Notes: a model not told the origin generated them from the sequence alone. 64,000 bases of DNA from Imbricaverruca yamaguchii (GCA_034440575.1 JAOTOL010001191.1:124001-188000), one strand, 5' to 3'. Counted from the first letter of the stretch, positions 9,480 through 22,142 are shown. A program made the numbers and translations.

Positions 9480-12400
9480 AGTTTGTGATATGTTGTCTTC
9501 GGTTGTTTTATTTGATATTGTTCGGTTGCAGTATATGAGTATGTGTTTGATTGTGAGTGTGTGGTGACAGGTGGTCATTGTGGTCGTTATTGGATGAGTA
9601 GAAGGTAGGAGGGTGTGAGTGCTGTGTGTCCTATGCGTAGTCGTGTTAATGTCCGTTCTCTGAGTCTGGTGTTTTGGTTGATGGAGTGCCAGTATTCATG
9701 TTTGGGGTGCATTTCGTGTAGTTGTGTTATTACTGCATCCCATGTTTGTTGTATGTGTTTGTTGATGGCCTGTCGTATAGTGGGGTAGTAGTCGGATTGT
9801 GAGTAGGGACATTGTGTGGTTTGACGTAGGGTTGTGGCTATGTTTGCTTTTGTATCTGCGTGTTGGTTGCCGTGTATGTTTGTGTGACTTGGGATCCAGA
9901 GAAGTGTTGGCCGTTGTGGATGTGTAGTGTTTTGTGAGTTGTTTGCGGGTGTGTAGTATTTTGGGTATGAGGGGGTGTTTGTATTTGGTGTGGCGTGTTA
10001 TGCTGTGTAATGCTGATTTTGCGTCTGTGGCTATAATGCGGTGTTCAATTTTGGTGTTGTAGATGGTGCAGTATCCCGAGAAGATTGCGAATAATTCTGC
10101 TGTGTATGTGGATGCTGTGTCGTGCAGACGGGCATGTAGGATGACCCGCGGCGGTGCTGCATTGGGTACAGCACCGCCGCTGTGCCCGTCTGCTGTGCAT
10201 GTGATTTGGAGCCGTCTGTATATATGCTGTTGTAGTTGGCGTACTGTGCTGTTAATTGTATGAACAGTTGCTGCATTTCTGCGTGTGTGTATGTGTTTTC
10301 CGGTTTGTCTATGAGGAAGTGTGTGTTGGGTGTTGGTTGTTTCCACCATGCGATGGGTTGTGGGAGTGGTGCTGTCGTCGGGAGTGTTATATCTAGTGTG
10401 TTGGTGTGTTGTGTATGCGGCAGCCTATTGTAGTTTTTAGTCGTGTTGGATTCATGAGTTGGTGTATGCGTGTTGTGCGGACTTTTGTGCCTGGATGCAT
10501 GGGTGTTGTTTTGTGAGTTGTGTCTTGTAGTGGTACCTAAGTAGTGCTTCTGTTCGTGTGTGCTGTAGTTCTGGGATGTGACTGTATATGTGAAGAGCGT
10601 GAGAAAGTGAGGTGATTTAAGCTCCTGTGACTATTTGTAGGCAATGACCTTGAACAGAATCTAGATTTTTTAGGTTTGATTTAGCTGCGTTTTCAAAGAG
10701 TGGGGATCCGTATTCCGTAATTGGCCGAATGAGTGATTTGTAGAGGGTTAGCAGCGTGTTTCGGTCGCATCCACAGTGTGTGCCAGAAAGTGCTCGTATT
10801 ATTTGTATTATTTTTGAGGCGCGTTTTTTATGTTTAGGAGGTGTGGCCGAAAGGTTAGTCGTTCGTCTAACGTGATACCTAAACATTTTGTTGTGATGAC
10901 AAAGGGAATGGGTGCCTTGTTTATTTTTAGGAGTTGTAGGCTTGTGTCTCTGTCGTAGCCAAAAATCATGCCTTTGGATTTGAGTGGTGGGATGTGGTGG
11001 TTTAGTGTGGCAAGTTTGTTGTTTGTGATGAGGTAAGTGAGGTTGTATAGACATGAACTATTAGGAAGGAAGCCTGATTGAATAGGAGAGATTATGTTTT
11101 GTTTGAATTATATAGATGAGGCCTTTCTTGACAAGTCGTTCGAATAGTTTGTGGAAGCAGCTGGTGAGGGCGATAGAAAGTGCAGAGTTGAATCCGTGTT
11201 TGGTTTAGGTATGGGTATGAGAGAAGCGTGTAACCAGGATTGTGGGCATGTATGTGTGGCCCATGCGGTGTTGTAAGTGTTGAGTAGTGTGTGCAGTGCT
11301 GACGTTGGTAGATGTTTGAAGAGGAATAGTGAATGTTGTCCGGTCCTACACATATGTTACCTGTCTGTGCGATTGTTAATTGTAGTTATGTAAGTATAAA
11401 TCTAGTGTTGTAAAGGTGTGTGCGTGTGTGTCTGATTGGAGGTGGGGGGGGGGGGTCGTGGATGTGTAGATGATCTGATATGGTAGTGGTCTGCGAATGG
11501 GTTTGCTATTGTGTGTGGTTTTGTTGTGGTGTTATTGTTGTGTCTAAGTGTGATGGCTTTGATTGTGGGTCTTTGTCGGTGTTGGAATGTTTTCAGAAGT
11601 GTCCAAATTTCGCCTGGAGGTTAAATCTGTGAAATTGGGTGCAAATGTATTCCAAGAGGTCTTTTTATGTCTTTAATGATAGTCTTGCATTGTGTTCTGA
11701 GTTGTCTGTATATTGTTAGTGTTTCTGGTGTGCGGTGTCTTTCATATCTGTGGCGTGCGTGGTTCCTCGCGCGGATCGCCCGGTGACAGTTATCACTCCA
11801 CAACGGAGCCGCGCGAGGTTTGTGTTGGCGTCGTGGTTTTGTTTGTGGTATGTGTTCATGTGCTGTGGTGATGAGTATGTCTGCGAATTGTTCTAGTGAT
11901 AGTTGGGGATTGTGGGCTGTTTGCACTGCTAAGGATTCTGAAAAAGTGTTCCAGGAGGCTTTTTTGAGGTTCCACCGGCCAGGTTGGGGATTGGGGGGCC
12001 AGTGGTCGGGACTTGGGTGAAGGTAATGGTGATGGGTTCGTGGTCGCTAAAGTGTGGGTCTGAATCGGGGGTCCAGGATAGGGTAAGGGCTGGGCGTGAT
12101 GATGAGAGGGTCACGTCTGGGGCTGTGGGGAAACGGGAGCCAGTTGGGACGAGGTAGGGTGGTGATCCGGTGTTGAGAATTGTAAGGTTGTGTATGTTCG
12201 CTAGAGTGATGAGTGTGCGTGCTCTGTTGTCAGGTCCTGTCGTGCTCGGGTTCCATAGTGTGTGGTGTGAGTTGAAGTCTCCGGTTAATATTACTAGGGT
12301 GTTAATTTGGTCAAGTGCTTTGTCTAGTTCCGAAAGGGTTTCTGGGTTCCGTGTGGGAGGTCGTATATGTTAATGAGTGTGTAACCTGTATTGTGGAGAT
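9480..12400 (-). pseudogene. LINE-B ORF2: endonuclease, RT remnant and RNase H
   Basis: Minus strand. The endonuclease part (12400-12000) shows ILTGDFNSHH, then DVTLSSSRP and FSDHEPITITF, the three late catalytic blocks. An EN-RT linker follows at 11926-11621, then an RT start (KHLPTSALHTLL, SWLHASLIPIPKP at about 11300-11200) and SPIQSGF near 11080. The sequence then jumps to the thumb block (KCLGITLDERLTF near 10870), so motifs A, B and C with the FADD box are deleted. RNase H follows (YTDGSKS, YTAELFAIF, ATDAKSALHS at 10230-9990) and a LRIGHTALTPSYLLL tail near 9620. Frameshifts occur throughout. Confidence 0.8.
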
Positions 12401-12419
12401 GTAATTCTTATGATACATT

Positions 12420-14900
12420 ACATACATTACATTATATTATCTGAATGAAAAATATTTTTGGTATGATTGTGCTTGTCAAATGATGAGTAATTATTGCCAG
12501 AGGAAGTGATTGTTCACGTTGTTTTAATCATGTTCACAAACACTGTATTGGAAAAATTCCAAGACTTGAGAAACTATTCTAATACAGAAATTTACCAATG
12601 TTTTGTCTTACGGTAACACAACAACATAAGTTGTTATGTGACCTAACAGCATAAGTTACTTTGGGTGGTCTCAGACAGTGCAGTTTTACATGTAGGTACC
12701 TGCAATCATGGGCTGGAATGTATTTTGCGAAACATGCCCATGGGACTTTGGGAAATATATCTATATGTTGTGTTTCAGAATGATTTTGTGTTCAGTGGAA
12801 ATATAAACCTATTCTTTGAAATGTACTTGAAAACTGAGGCAGTTGGGCACATGAAAACAAAAATCAAGAAGCGCTCGGTATTCTTTGTTACTTTTGCTTC
12901 AGATGTTTCTACCAGGTTTTGATCATTCATCCTCATACAAATGAGGAGTGTATGTAATGATTTAACTCCATAGCTCATTAGTCCTGCTAATTAATTCACA
13001 AGGAATAAATACTGAAAAATTGCAAGTCACAATACCCATGGTATGAATCAGTATTGTACAGATGTTTTTTTTTCCATTCAGGTAATTTTGAAATTATTGG
13101 TTTTTTCCTCACTGTAATTTTTCGAAAGGTAGTTAGCATGATGCGACCAGTCATTTCCATTGCAATTTTATATTTCGCAGTTGGCAGAAAAAAGTAACAC
13201 TAAAAATGTAGCTTTGGGTTGGGTCATATAGCATACCAAATAATGTTAAAAATAAGGAAAATGCAACATGGTCTAGACTAACCTAGACTAACTTCTAATG
13301 CTAGCTAAAACTTAGGAAGATGGAAAAAAATAGAACATTTTTTCTTCCGGAGCATCAAATTAAAAACTTACCGTGACCTAACAGCATTAGTTACTTTTGA
13401 AGAACACACGAAGCTTGAGGAACAAAGCGCAATTTTTGCATCTATATAAAATTGACTAAACCAAACCTAACCCCTTTATTTGGTTACTGCAGGTAACATG
13501 TGTCTAACACCTGTCTTGTGAGTAGCTTAAAACCCATTAACACTGTACATGCAGGTTGTGTTAATAAGAAAAAAGTATTAATGATGCCAAACACCAATGT
13601 GGAATATTGTTCCCCTTGGTTTGCCATTCACAAAATCTGGAATGCCTCAGTCATTGGTGTTCAATGTGAATATCGGTAAATATGTTGTTCAAGGCTGTTG
13701 CAGAATATGAAGAAAAGTCAAAACAAACTACATTTATTTCCATAATCATAATGAGGTGACCACTCATTTTTTTCATGAATCCCATATTTGTAAATGAGAA
13801 TCCAAAGAACACAGAAATTTCAACTTTGTGTGTTGCAATATATGCTGAAGATTACAGTAAAATGTTAGAAAAACCTATAAAGCTAACCTACTTATCCTGG
13901 ACCATTGTCTGCAGGCTGATGTTTGATTCCCTCCACCCTAATAATGTTAGATCCCTTGCTGCCTAATCATGATTGAGAGTATAAAGTTAACATCATTTCA
14001 AAGTTAAGTGTTCTTAAGGGTTCAAATACAACTTCCACCACTTCAGTGCGCTGGTGTACCCTTAGATCAGAGCTTCAGCTGCGCGACAGTTCGGAATGAT
14101 TTTCTCGGATCACTCGGGTGGATTGAGCGAGGTGTCAACATTCCATTTACCCAACTATGACTGAACAGGCCGTAACAATTGGCCACTCCCGAGGCAGCTC
14201 AGCGTCTTCATAAATCCAAAGGCTGTGGAATCTCACCAACCTTCAAGTCGTGGCAAGGCGACGAGCTGTGAACGTACCATTGATGAACAGCACACAAGTG
14301 CCCAACTTTTTAGCAGTTGCATGGAGGTCTTAGTGACATCATGTATGGGTGTCGTGACAGATTTTGGATGGAGGTAGAGACGGCACGAGAGGGTTTTTTT
14401 TGTTTGTTATTTTTTATGCAAAGTAATTATGCAAAATACTCAATCATTCTTATATTGTTAAATTGCATAAAGCTTCCAGCAACCAGGCCCCTAGGGTTCA
14501 AATATGCTGGGATAGGTACGCGTGCCCTCTTTCAGTCATTCAACACACCCACTCTTATAATTTTTATTGGGTTGAATATGGTGTGCTTTGATGGTAAGCC
14601 TGCATACGTCAAAGGACGTGACCTCTTAGTCAAAGTTCTTGACTAGGCCACGTCCACCAGAGGAATAGGAACGTCTCGAAAAGTGTGCATGTGTATGTGG
14701 AAGGGGGCAAAACCCTTAAACTATGAAAAGTGGGGAACCATACCACTCCTCCCCTGTTTCCACAACTATGATGTTTTTTCGTCTTGCCGATGCCGGTGGA
14801 TTTAGTAACGGTGGAAATGGCGAGGGCAGTGGCATATCCAAAGTGGATAAAAGAAAACAAAAACATTCTTGGTTTAGTGTATTTTATAGTAGCATGTTCA
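12420..14900. other. No gene recognised
   Basis: AT-rich unique-looking sequence of about 2.5 kb. A short block ACCTAACAGCA(T/A)(T/A)AGTTACTTT occurs twice, near 12640 and 13375. Open frames are short and show no domain. I see no RNA gene, TIR or splice-site pair that I would defend. Confidence 0.4.
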
Positions 14901-14954
14901 GGTCCTACCGTATCCAGATATGAGTAATACAATAATTTGTATTAGTTTGTATGC

Positions 14955-15430
14955 TACTCGATCCGACTCGAAACAGGCTGGCTGTATCCACATCACAACC
15001 TGAGAAGAAAATTGACGACCATTATACTGCACAATTACTAACGACAAAGTAATTATACAATTACTAACGACCATTATACTGGAGTTTAAGTTGTATGACC
15101 AGTAGCGTGGCCGCGCACGTCCCCTATCGGTACGCTTCAGAGGCACCGGGGAGACGAAGCTTACTGAATAGCCAGCCAATTTAGGTGTCTTTTTCGCTTA
15201 AGTCACCCAATATGTGTTGCAGGAACTGGTATTAGGCTTCAAATATACATTATTTTTATTTTTCATCCGAAAGATAAATGACGTGGCTTTCGCTTTATAT
15301 AAATAATCATATCAATATCGTTGTACTAGGGGTCACCACAGGTCACTTTACCAGAGACCACGTGGTCATATTGTCAAAATGATCCGGCTCGAAACAGGCT
15401 GGCTGTACCTGCACTTTGCGATGAAGGCGG
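14955..15430. repeat. Short scattered repeat blocks
   Basis: A block (ATCCG...CTCGAAACAGGCTGGCTGTA) occurs at about 14960 and 15380. Another (TACTAACGACCATTATACTGG) occurs at about 15062 and 17187, and TAGCGTGGCCGCG(C/T)ACGTCCCCT occurs at about 15106 and 17409. The last two keep the same order about 2.1-2.3 kb apart, so a duplicated segment surrounds the first TTAA element. Confidence 0.5.
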
Positions 15431-15505
15431 AGATAAACATCTGCCTTCGCATGTGGTGACTTTATCATTATCTAATGGATGCTGCTTGGTAAATAATGCA
15501 TTCAA

Positions 15506-16836
15506 CACGCGCCCTGGAGGGGCTCTGAAAATAACGCGCACTGGAGGGGGGGGGGGTTCCGCCCCCCCTAAGATCTCAGCTCCTATGAAGGCTAGAGCAA
15601 CGACATTCACAGGATGGATGGATACCATAGTGAACTCTATTGTGTGCAAAGTTCATGTCCTTAGGTCAACATCTTCAAGGTCAAATGAGGTCAAAATAGC
15701 AAAATTATATGGTTTTGCGTGGCTTGGCTTGTCATTGTTGTGGATCGCTGTGGTTGTGTTTAAATGCTCCAAAATTGGCATTAATGATGTTTTGGACATT
15801 ACTAATGGTGCAATACAGATGTCAGATCCCCCATTTGACCTCAGGTCACCTATATAGGAGCACTTTATTAGGTCATTACCTGCTCCAGTTACCGGAACAG
15901 GGCTCCCATCCCGACTGCTCCGTTGGGCGGTTCGGCACAATCGGCTTCGCAAATAAAGGGGTGAAATACATGAATAAAGTATGGAAATGCTTAGGCACAC
16001 AATGACAAACAGTAGATTTCGGGATGTATAGGGAGTAACATGTAAAGTGACATCAATCGCATGACAGTCATTTGCATTTATGACACATTCCAGTTGACCA
16101 AGTTTGGCTCCATTAGCCTGTCATGAACTTGACCTGACTTGACCTCGGCGACCTAACATGACTTTCAAATTATATAGCATAACAATGTGCATCAAACAAG
16201 TCGCTAGTGTTGTCAAGAACACTCCCTATTGCCAAAACACGGGAAGCGCACCAGCGCCGATTTTTGTGGTCTGGCGCTGTGAATTGTTTTTATTTTAACG
16301 GCCCCTAACTTGAAAACGTCTCTGCCGATTTCCACTTTGCTTGCTTTAAACAATACGCCGGTCATTTCTAAGGAGGTACGCGATAAATTTGGCGTATATC
16401 GGCCGGTACAATATGGTGTTATGTACGAAAAATCGGAAGGTTTGGCGGATTTCGCCATACCCCCTCTAGGGCGTGTGTTAACCTGTTATGAACTTGACCT
16501 GACTTGACCTCGGTGACTTGACATGACTCTGGAACAATGTAGCATGACAATGTACATCAAACAAGTCGCTAGTTTTGCCAAGAACACTTCCTTTTTGCTA
16601 ATATACCGTATGCGCATCAGTGACGATATTTGTGATCTGGCGCTGGGAAATTGGTTTGATTTTAACGACCCTTAACTCGAAAAATTTTCCATGATTCTCA
16701 TTTGTCTTACTTCAAACAACGCGCCGGTTATTTATTGGCAGGTAGACAAACAATGGCGCATATCGTTCGGTAAAATCTGGAGTTATCTACGAAAAACCGG
16801 AGGGGTGGGCGGATTTGCCCCCCCCCAGGGCGCGTG
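15506..16836 (+). mobile_element. TTAA-flanked TIR element, copy A
   Basis: A non-coding element of 1.33 kb. Its ends are CACGCGCCCTGGAGG at the left and CCAGGGCGCGTG at the right, flanked by TCAA (mutated) and TTAA. Next to the ends are G- and C-runs. It is about 90 percent alike to copy B (23799-25143) over its whole length. The right third is a tandem pair of modules (about 16120-16470 and 16471-16836), both starting with a GAACTTGACCTGACTTGACC block, and the first module ends in a degenerate internal TIR plus TTAA. A TTAA target suggests piggyBac or Kolobok mobilisation; no transposase is encoded. Confidence 0.85.
15663..16510 (+). promoter_or_regulatory. Paired AGGTCA half-sites (DR4 spacing) inside the TTAA element
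   Basis: AGGTCA-AATG-AGGTCA stands at 15678-15693. On the opposite strand orientation TGACCT-GACT-TGACCT occurs at 16130-16145 and again at 16495-16510. All three pairs have exactly four spacer bases. An everted pair TGACCT-C-AGGTCA lies at 15836-15848. Copy B keeps all of them. AGGTCA direct repeats are the binding element of nuclear receptors, and four-base spacing suits thyroid/LXR/EcR-type heterodimers. Binding is an inference from sequence only. Confidence 0.4.
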
Positions 16837-16840
16837 TTAA

Positions 16841-17506
16841 GACACGGTTTGTTTCATATGAAAGAAGAAAAATCAGCAAAGTCCCGTATACCAGCACCCT
16901 TATCATCTCCAACAAATGGACATTTTCCTTGCAGATACCGTTGCGATGTTATTTCATCTTTAATCCAATTTGACGGTATATAGCGGGAGTGTCAGTTGAT
17001 CCGGAATGCCTTCATTGAAACGAGCGATGAATTCTGAAGGGGTTCCAGGGCGGGGGCATTATTAGTTCCTACCATTTTTTGATGAAAATATTCAATTTCA
17101 CATGCAACCGCATCATGCTTCCGGCGTTCACCATGCTTAAGCCATAGGGAAATCCGCTGACATGGCAACCTTATAACAAAATTAACGATTACTAACGACC
17201 ATTATACTGGAATCTAAGTGGTATCAGCTGAAACAGAAAGTATGAATGTATCCATCACGAGTTGGGCAAAATCTCTAGATAGCATACTTTCTTTGTCTTT
17301 GACAATTATTTCAAGATTTTGCATCTAGCGGCTGCGGCCACCACGCGACCCAATGGCATGCTTACAGTACGAACATCCGCCGCTAGGTGCAGACGAAACG
17401 CCACCACTAGCGTGGCCGCGTACGTCCCCTTTCGAATCGTATGAATGCTTTCAAGACTAGTGATTTTTGTTCAGAGGGAATGTTTTGTACCCATCCTACC
17501 TTTCAT
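16841..17506. other. Spacer between TTAA elements A and C
   Basis: About 660 bp. Apart from the repeat blocks shared with 15060-15130 (at 17187 and 17409) I see no gene, RNA or TIR. Confidence 0.4.
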
Positions 17507-17510
17507 TTAA

Positions 17511-18350
17511 CACGCGCCCTGGAGGGGGAGGCGAAATCCGCCGACCCCTCCGGTTTTTGCGCATTACTCCAGATTTTACTGGCCGACATACGCTATTCTT
17601 TGCGTACCTGCTTCGAAATGACCCGCGCGTTGCTTAAAGTAGGAAAAACGGAAATCGGCTGAAAATGTTTCGAGTTAGGGCCGTTAAAATAAAAAAATGG
17701 TAGCGACAGACCACAAAATATCCGCGCTGATGCGCTTCCCGCATATTGGCAAAAGTGAAGTATTCTTGAAAACACTAGTGACTTGCTTGATGTATATTGT
17801 TATGCTATATAGTTTCAAAGTCACGTTAGATCACCGATGTCAAGTCAGGTTAAGTTCACAGGTTAATGGAAACAAACTTCGTCAACTGGAATGTTGTCAT
17901 AAATGCAAATAACTGTCAAGCGATTGATGTCACTTTACATGTTACTCACTACATATCCTGAAAACTACTGTTTGTTATTGTGTACCTAAGCGTTGCCATA
18001 CTTTATTCATGTACTTCACTCCTTTCTTTGCGAAGCCGATTGCACCGAGCTGTCCAACTGAGCAGTTGGTCGGGCGGCCCAGTTCCGGCAGCTGAAGCAG
18101 GTAATAACCTGATAAAGTACTACTATATAGGTGACCATAGGTCAAATTCCGGATTTAGCACCTCTACTGCATCATTAGTAACGTCGAAAACATCATTGAT
18201 GCCCATTTTGGATTACTTAAACACAATCACAGCGATCCATATCAATGACAGCCCGAGCCACTCAAAACCAGACGATTTTGACATATTGACCTCATTTTAC
18301 CTTGGAGATATTGATCGAAGGTTATGAAATTTACACACAATAGAGTTCAT
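17511..18350 (-). mobile_element. TTAA-flanked TIR element, copy C (inverted, truncated)
   Basis: Lies in the opposite orientation to copies A and B. It begins after TTAA (17507-17510) with CACGCGCCCTGGAGG, runs through a diverged single right-hand module, the central part and the conserved block around 18040-18330, and stops near 18350 without the other terminus. Unlike A and B it has only one right-hand module, so it may show the state before the module duplication. More diverged than A versus B; its AGGTCA pairs are largely lost. Confidence 0.75.
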
Positions 18351-18599
18351 CGCATCGCTTAATATATCGAGCGTGAAAATCTCCCGATAGCGTTGGCAGC
18401 CCTTTAAGGTTGAGAGGTTGGTTCGAGACCGGCCGGACTGTCGGTGGCGCCCGGCCGTCACGCCAAATGGGGGATGAGTTTCAGATTAGAGCTGCACCAG
18501 GCATTTTTCGTTTAAACGAATTTGGTCCGAATTCTTACTGGAGTGACTCTATGAGCCTGGATTTTATTGCTAAGCAGCGCTTTTTGCGTCAGTGATATA

Positions 18600-18812
18600 T
18601 ATTCAGAAATATGACTAAGTCAGCGCACCGCTGCGGCCTCCACAGTAACTCATCCCGGCCTCAGCTAGCGAGTTGCCGCCTGACCTTCTCAGCCCTCCTC
18701 CCAGCCTAAATGCAAGCGCGCGAAGGGAATCGAACCCCGACTTGCCGGGACAAGGAAGGCCGATGCAGACCAGCACTCTAACCAACTGAGCTACCGGGGC
18801 GGCGAGAGTAGC
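18600..18812 (-). mobile_element. tRNA-derived SINE (family 1)
   Basis: On the minus strand the sequence starts GCCCCGGTAGCTCAGTTGG, a good RNA polymerase III A box. About 50 bases later comes GGGGTTCGATTCCC, a good B box. The 3' part does not pair with the 5' acceptor strand, so it is not a tRNA gene. About 120 bp of unrelated GC-rich body follow (GGCTGGGAGGAGGG...), ending near 18600. A tRNA-headed SINE fits. I see no second copy of this body in the window. Confidence 0.6.
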
Positions 18813-19860
18813 GTAGAAGTAATATTATCAAGAGTCTGTGCAAGTAACAAGTGGACATCTCAAGGCAAACTACATTGGATAAATGAACTTCGCATCACAG
18901 GTTATGGATACAAATTGTACAAACTGTAAATATGTTATTCGTGAATACACCAGGTCATCGGTCATCCAGGCACACTTGTCACAGAAGTCATTTTAGCGGA
19001 CCAATAATTCGAGGTTTTTCAATGAGTTTATCAGCTGTTCTTACCAGGAAATTACCATGAGCCCACCGGTTTTGCTTCTTTAACTGGAGATCCCCGACGC
19101 GCGCATCGCGGCTGGCGCGTGTCGTAGGCTCTTCTGCCGCGTCAATAATCGCATGGTGATGAATCATGCTGAATTAGAGACAAAAACCCACCCATTCCAG
19201 CTGCCATAATTAGTCTCACTGGCAGCACATTTGGTAGATGACTATGCGCTGACGTCGGGATAGGTGAGAAAAAAATTGTTTTGGTGGCTAACTATCCGCG
19301 GCAGCAGGGTATCCACGACCGAACAGAACCCACAATCATGATGAACCCACGGAAGCCAATTTCACTATCATCACAATCTGTGTATTCTTACCGAATTTGG
19401 TGTGAATACACCTTTTGGTAATCGTACATAATTACATTTAATGTAATACGATTTATAGAAGTATGTATATTCAATCTAATCTAATGTTATTTTAGGTCAC
19501 CAGCAGCTGACTGGAAGCCCGCTGAGTGTGACTTAAATACCTTGTTAATATACAGGACGCATGAGTGGTAATCCTTAAAGATTGCCTAAAGGTGTATACA
19601 AACCAAATTCGCTGTGATTACACAACTTGTGATGTTAGTGAAATTGGCCTCAGTTCATCGTTGATACAAATGTACCATTATAATAGTCAAGGATGTGACC
19701 ACATCAATGTGGCACAATTACCACCTTGTGCCGTGCCACCGTCGTTGTTCCCATTTTGCCTCGTTGGCAGCGAAGCACTTTGAAAAAAATACAGGACGAA
19801 AGTCCAATATCCCTGGTCGCATCAGTCAGGAAGAAAATCATAATTTCCTGGTTCCAGTGC
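18813..19860. other. No gene recognised
   Basis: About 1 kb. It contains a small hairpin with arms GTGTATTC/GAATACAC near 19380-19412. Open frames of 60-70 codons show no domain. Confidence 0.35.
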
Positions 19861-19989
19861 ACTGTTTAATTTTTGGCGCGTTTTAGTATACGTGGTATCA
19901 AATAGTAACTTCTAGGAAAAGCAAATTTTACTGGATGTATGTAAAACAAATATAGCATTTCGTTTGTAGAGGGAAGTTGGGAAGTGAGT

Positions 19990-20420
19990 TGCAGTACACC
20001 TACCACCTCGCACGATCCCGCCCCGCGACCACTCAAGCACGAGCTGCTTGCTGACGCTGTGGCTGGCGCGTCCGAGTGGCGTGCGACAGTTCGACTGGCG
20101 CCGCGCCAGCGGCCCCGCCAAGACGCCGCGACACCGGCCGGCCGATAACCGACGTGAATCTCCACCCGGAAGGTGTGGCCGCCACAGGAAGCTGCCGATC
20201 TGACCGGCGAGCGCCAGCCAAGTGGGCCGACACGCCCGCCACCTGCCGGCTCTGTCACTGGCTGCCGCGCCAACGGCGGAGCCCTGCAACCTCCGGCCCT
20301 AGTCAGTGTGTGGCGTCGGAGATCGGGTCTGGTCAAGGGGTTTTTGGCGTCGGCTAGGGGAGGGGCGCACCTCGGGTGAGGGGTGCATGTAATCGGCCGG
20401 AGTACGAACGCGTCTCCTGC
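19990..20420. other. CpG-rich patch, unassigned
   Basis: A 430-bp stretch with many CpG and long overlapping open frames on both strands (up to 156 codons on the minus strand), surrounded by AT-rich DNA. Long frames are expected by chance in GC-rich DNA, and I see no protein motif. It could be a CpG island, a decayed host exon or a piece of a GC-rich repeat. Confidence 0.35.
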
Positions 20421-21250
20421 CGGGTTAAAGGACTAGAGGGTAAGTCGCCAAAGGTTTAGATGATATCAATATCAATGGTGATCTTCTTTTTGGGGCATCA
20501 CATAGGTGTCATAATTTCAGGTTGGGCAAGACAAGGTGTATAATAATCACGTGACAACAGGTTTTCAGTCAAAGGGTGGTTGTTCACTATAAAATGTTGC
20601 CTACTATTGTTGATGAGAGGTCCAATTGAATGTATTAAAAAATAGGGTGGACACATTTTTTTAGGTTTACAAATTTATTTTCGGGTTCTAATCAGTGGTG
20701 GATGGGGCGATATTTTATGCAGTAGGTTGGTCCGGTTTGTACACTTTTTGCCGGAATCGATAGCAGCTCACCCTCATTTTATGCATTTTGGGCTGCTGAA
20801 CACGACGGAAGCATCAGACATGCAAATTTCGCAAAGCTTTTGATGGCCCCGACAACTTGAAGATTTTGGCTGGGACCAAATTTTGCACATTTCTGCATCT
20901 CATAAGCGGACTGGTGGGAAAACGAGTCCGCTTGAACATTATATCGTGGAGTCAATTCATTGTCGATCATTTGGTATCGTTTCCAAGATTCTGGCTGTCT
21001 TATTACCTCAGATTTCGTCTTCTGAGGTATGGAATGTTCAAGCGGTTGCCTGGGCTGCCAGGAGATGGCAGGCCTAGTGAGACCGACTGGCTTTCAAATG
21101 CCTTATGCTGGACGCGTTTGTACTTTGCACCAAGCGTGGTTTGGTGTCTTGAAGCACTGGTACCGTCTCAACTAACTTATCGGTTGTTTTACATGAATTA
21201 GAGATGCGAATACACACAAATGGTAACGGATTCTACAGTGAAATAATCGC
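20421..21250. other. No gene recognised
   Basis: About 830 bp of moderately AT-rich sequence. The frame at 20857-21201 (114 codons, plus) shows no motif I recognise and no clear splice signals. I see nothing else. Confidence 0.35.
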
Positions 21251-21269
21251 ACATATTGGTTGAACAGAG

Positions 21270-22142
21270 GTGGTACTGCGCAGAACATGCCCTGCGAAGC
21301 CTGGCCTCAATCGCAACAAGGTAATCAACATAAAACCAGTGTCACCCCTCATGTCTTTTGTGAAAGATGTATTCTATGTATTCCGTCAGATCATCTGTCA
21401 TCACCATTCCGCCGCTGCCATCAGTCCCTCCAGTGTCTCGGGTTCCATCGGCAAGTTGCTATCGGGCCCGGTGCACCAGTTTCCTGTCGCTCAGTTCGAG
21501 CCCCTAACAACGACTGAGCTGCCGCCGCTGTCAGACGATTTTAGACGCAAGCTGAGCTCAGATCTGGGCCTGCTGGCGTAGTGCGCCCAATGTGAAGTAG
21601 CGGAGCGCGATCACGGTCAGCTCAGTAGGCGCGGTGGCACATCGCACAGAGCAGACTGCTGCGTGTCCACATGGTCAAACAGAGCCCAGTGCCGAGCTGC
21701 AGACGCTTGCATTGTACGTTGTGGGCGTTTACATCCCAACAGTGCTGGCAATCAGACACCGGCCGGACCTGGTGGAGGCGTCGCTACACCTGTACGACCA
21801 GCTCGAGCGGCAGCGCCGCCACATGACCGGCGATGATCCGGCCGAAGTGCAGGAGACTGCGGGAACGCCATGATGGCGCACCCTGAGGCCGTCGTCCTCT
21901 GCATGCTCGGGGACGAACGCCGAAAGATGCGGGTCAGAGCTATCAAGCTCATCGATGAGGCCGGCCAGTGCCGGCAGCCTGGACAGCCAGTCCGGGCTTA
22001 CAAATACCCGGAAATCAATCTCCGGGCCAGCAACTTCATGGAGTTGGTGGATCTGCAGCACCACCAGGCAGATATCGAGCCACCCCTGACCCGCCCACCT
22101 GGCGGCGATGAGCTGGAACGCCTGCTGGACGAGCCTCTGTAA
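21270..22142 (+). pseudogene. Pseudogene of an uncharacterised arthropod repetitive protein family
   Basis: Three open segments in different frames line up as one protein. The first (21270-21581) contains SFVKDVFYVFRQIICHHHSA and ends PLSDDFRRKLSSDLGLLA. The second (21634-21873) contains VVGVYIPTVLAIRHRPDLVEA. The third (21870-22142) contains NAMMAHPEAVVLCMLGDERRK, then YKYPEINLRASNFMELVDL and DIEPPLT. The block order (vYxPxWFxIK, then AHPENilL-M-DxR, then PxiNfxAxxYxxLIdW, then TEPPLT) recalls a family of unknown function repeated in many arthropod genomes; this match is from memory. The stop at about 21582 and the frameshift near 21855 show it is dead. Confidence 0.55.

Larger units (their letters stand above)
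6600..12400 (-). mobile_element. LINE-B cluster: three successive minus-strand pieces
   Basis: All pieces read on the minus strand. From high to low coordinate they are: an ORF2 (12400 to about 9480), an A-rich tract (9370-9241), a 5' end with ORF1 (9240 to 7444), a second A-rich tract (about 7190-6985), and another 5' end (6985 to about 6600). Both 5' ends begin with TGCAATGTT followed by a GATGACCC block and share the peptide QPISPxGGRL. The arrangement is head-to-tail, as if copies inserted into or recombined with each other. Family: an RNase H-bearing LINE related to but distinct from LINE-A. Confidence 0.75.

Noticed and set aside
18405..18430. Pol III B box (GGTTCGAGACC) as a further SINE
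   Set aside because: No A box at a suitable distance upstream on either strand.
18716..18812. tRNA gene on the minus strand
   Set aside because: A and B boxes are good, but the 5' and 3' acceptor strands do not pair and a non-tRNA body follows; SINE is the better call.
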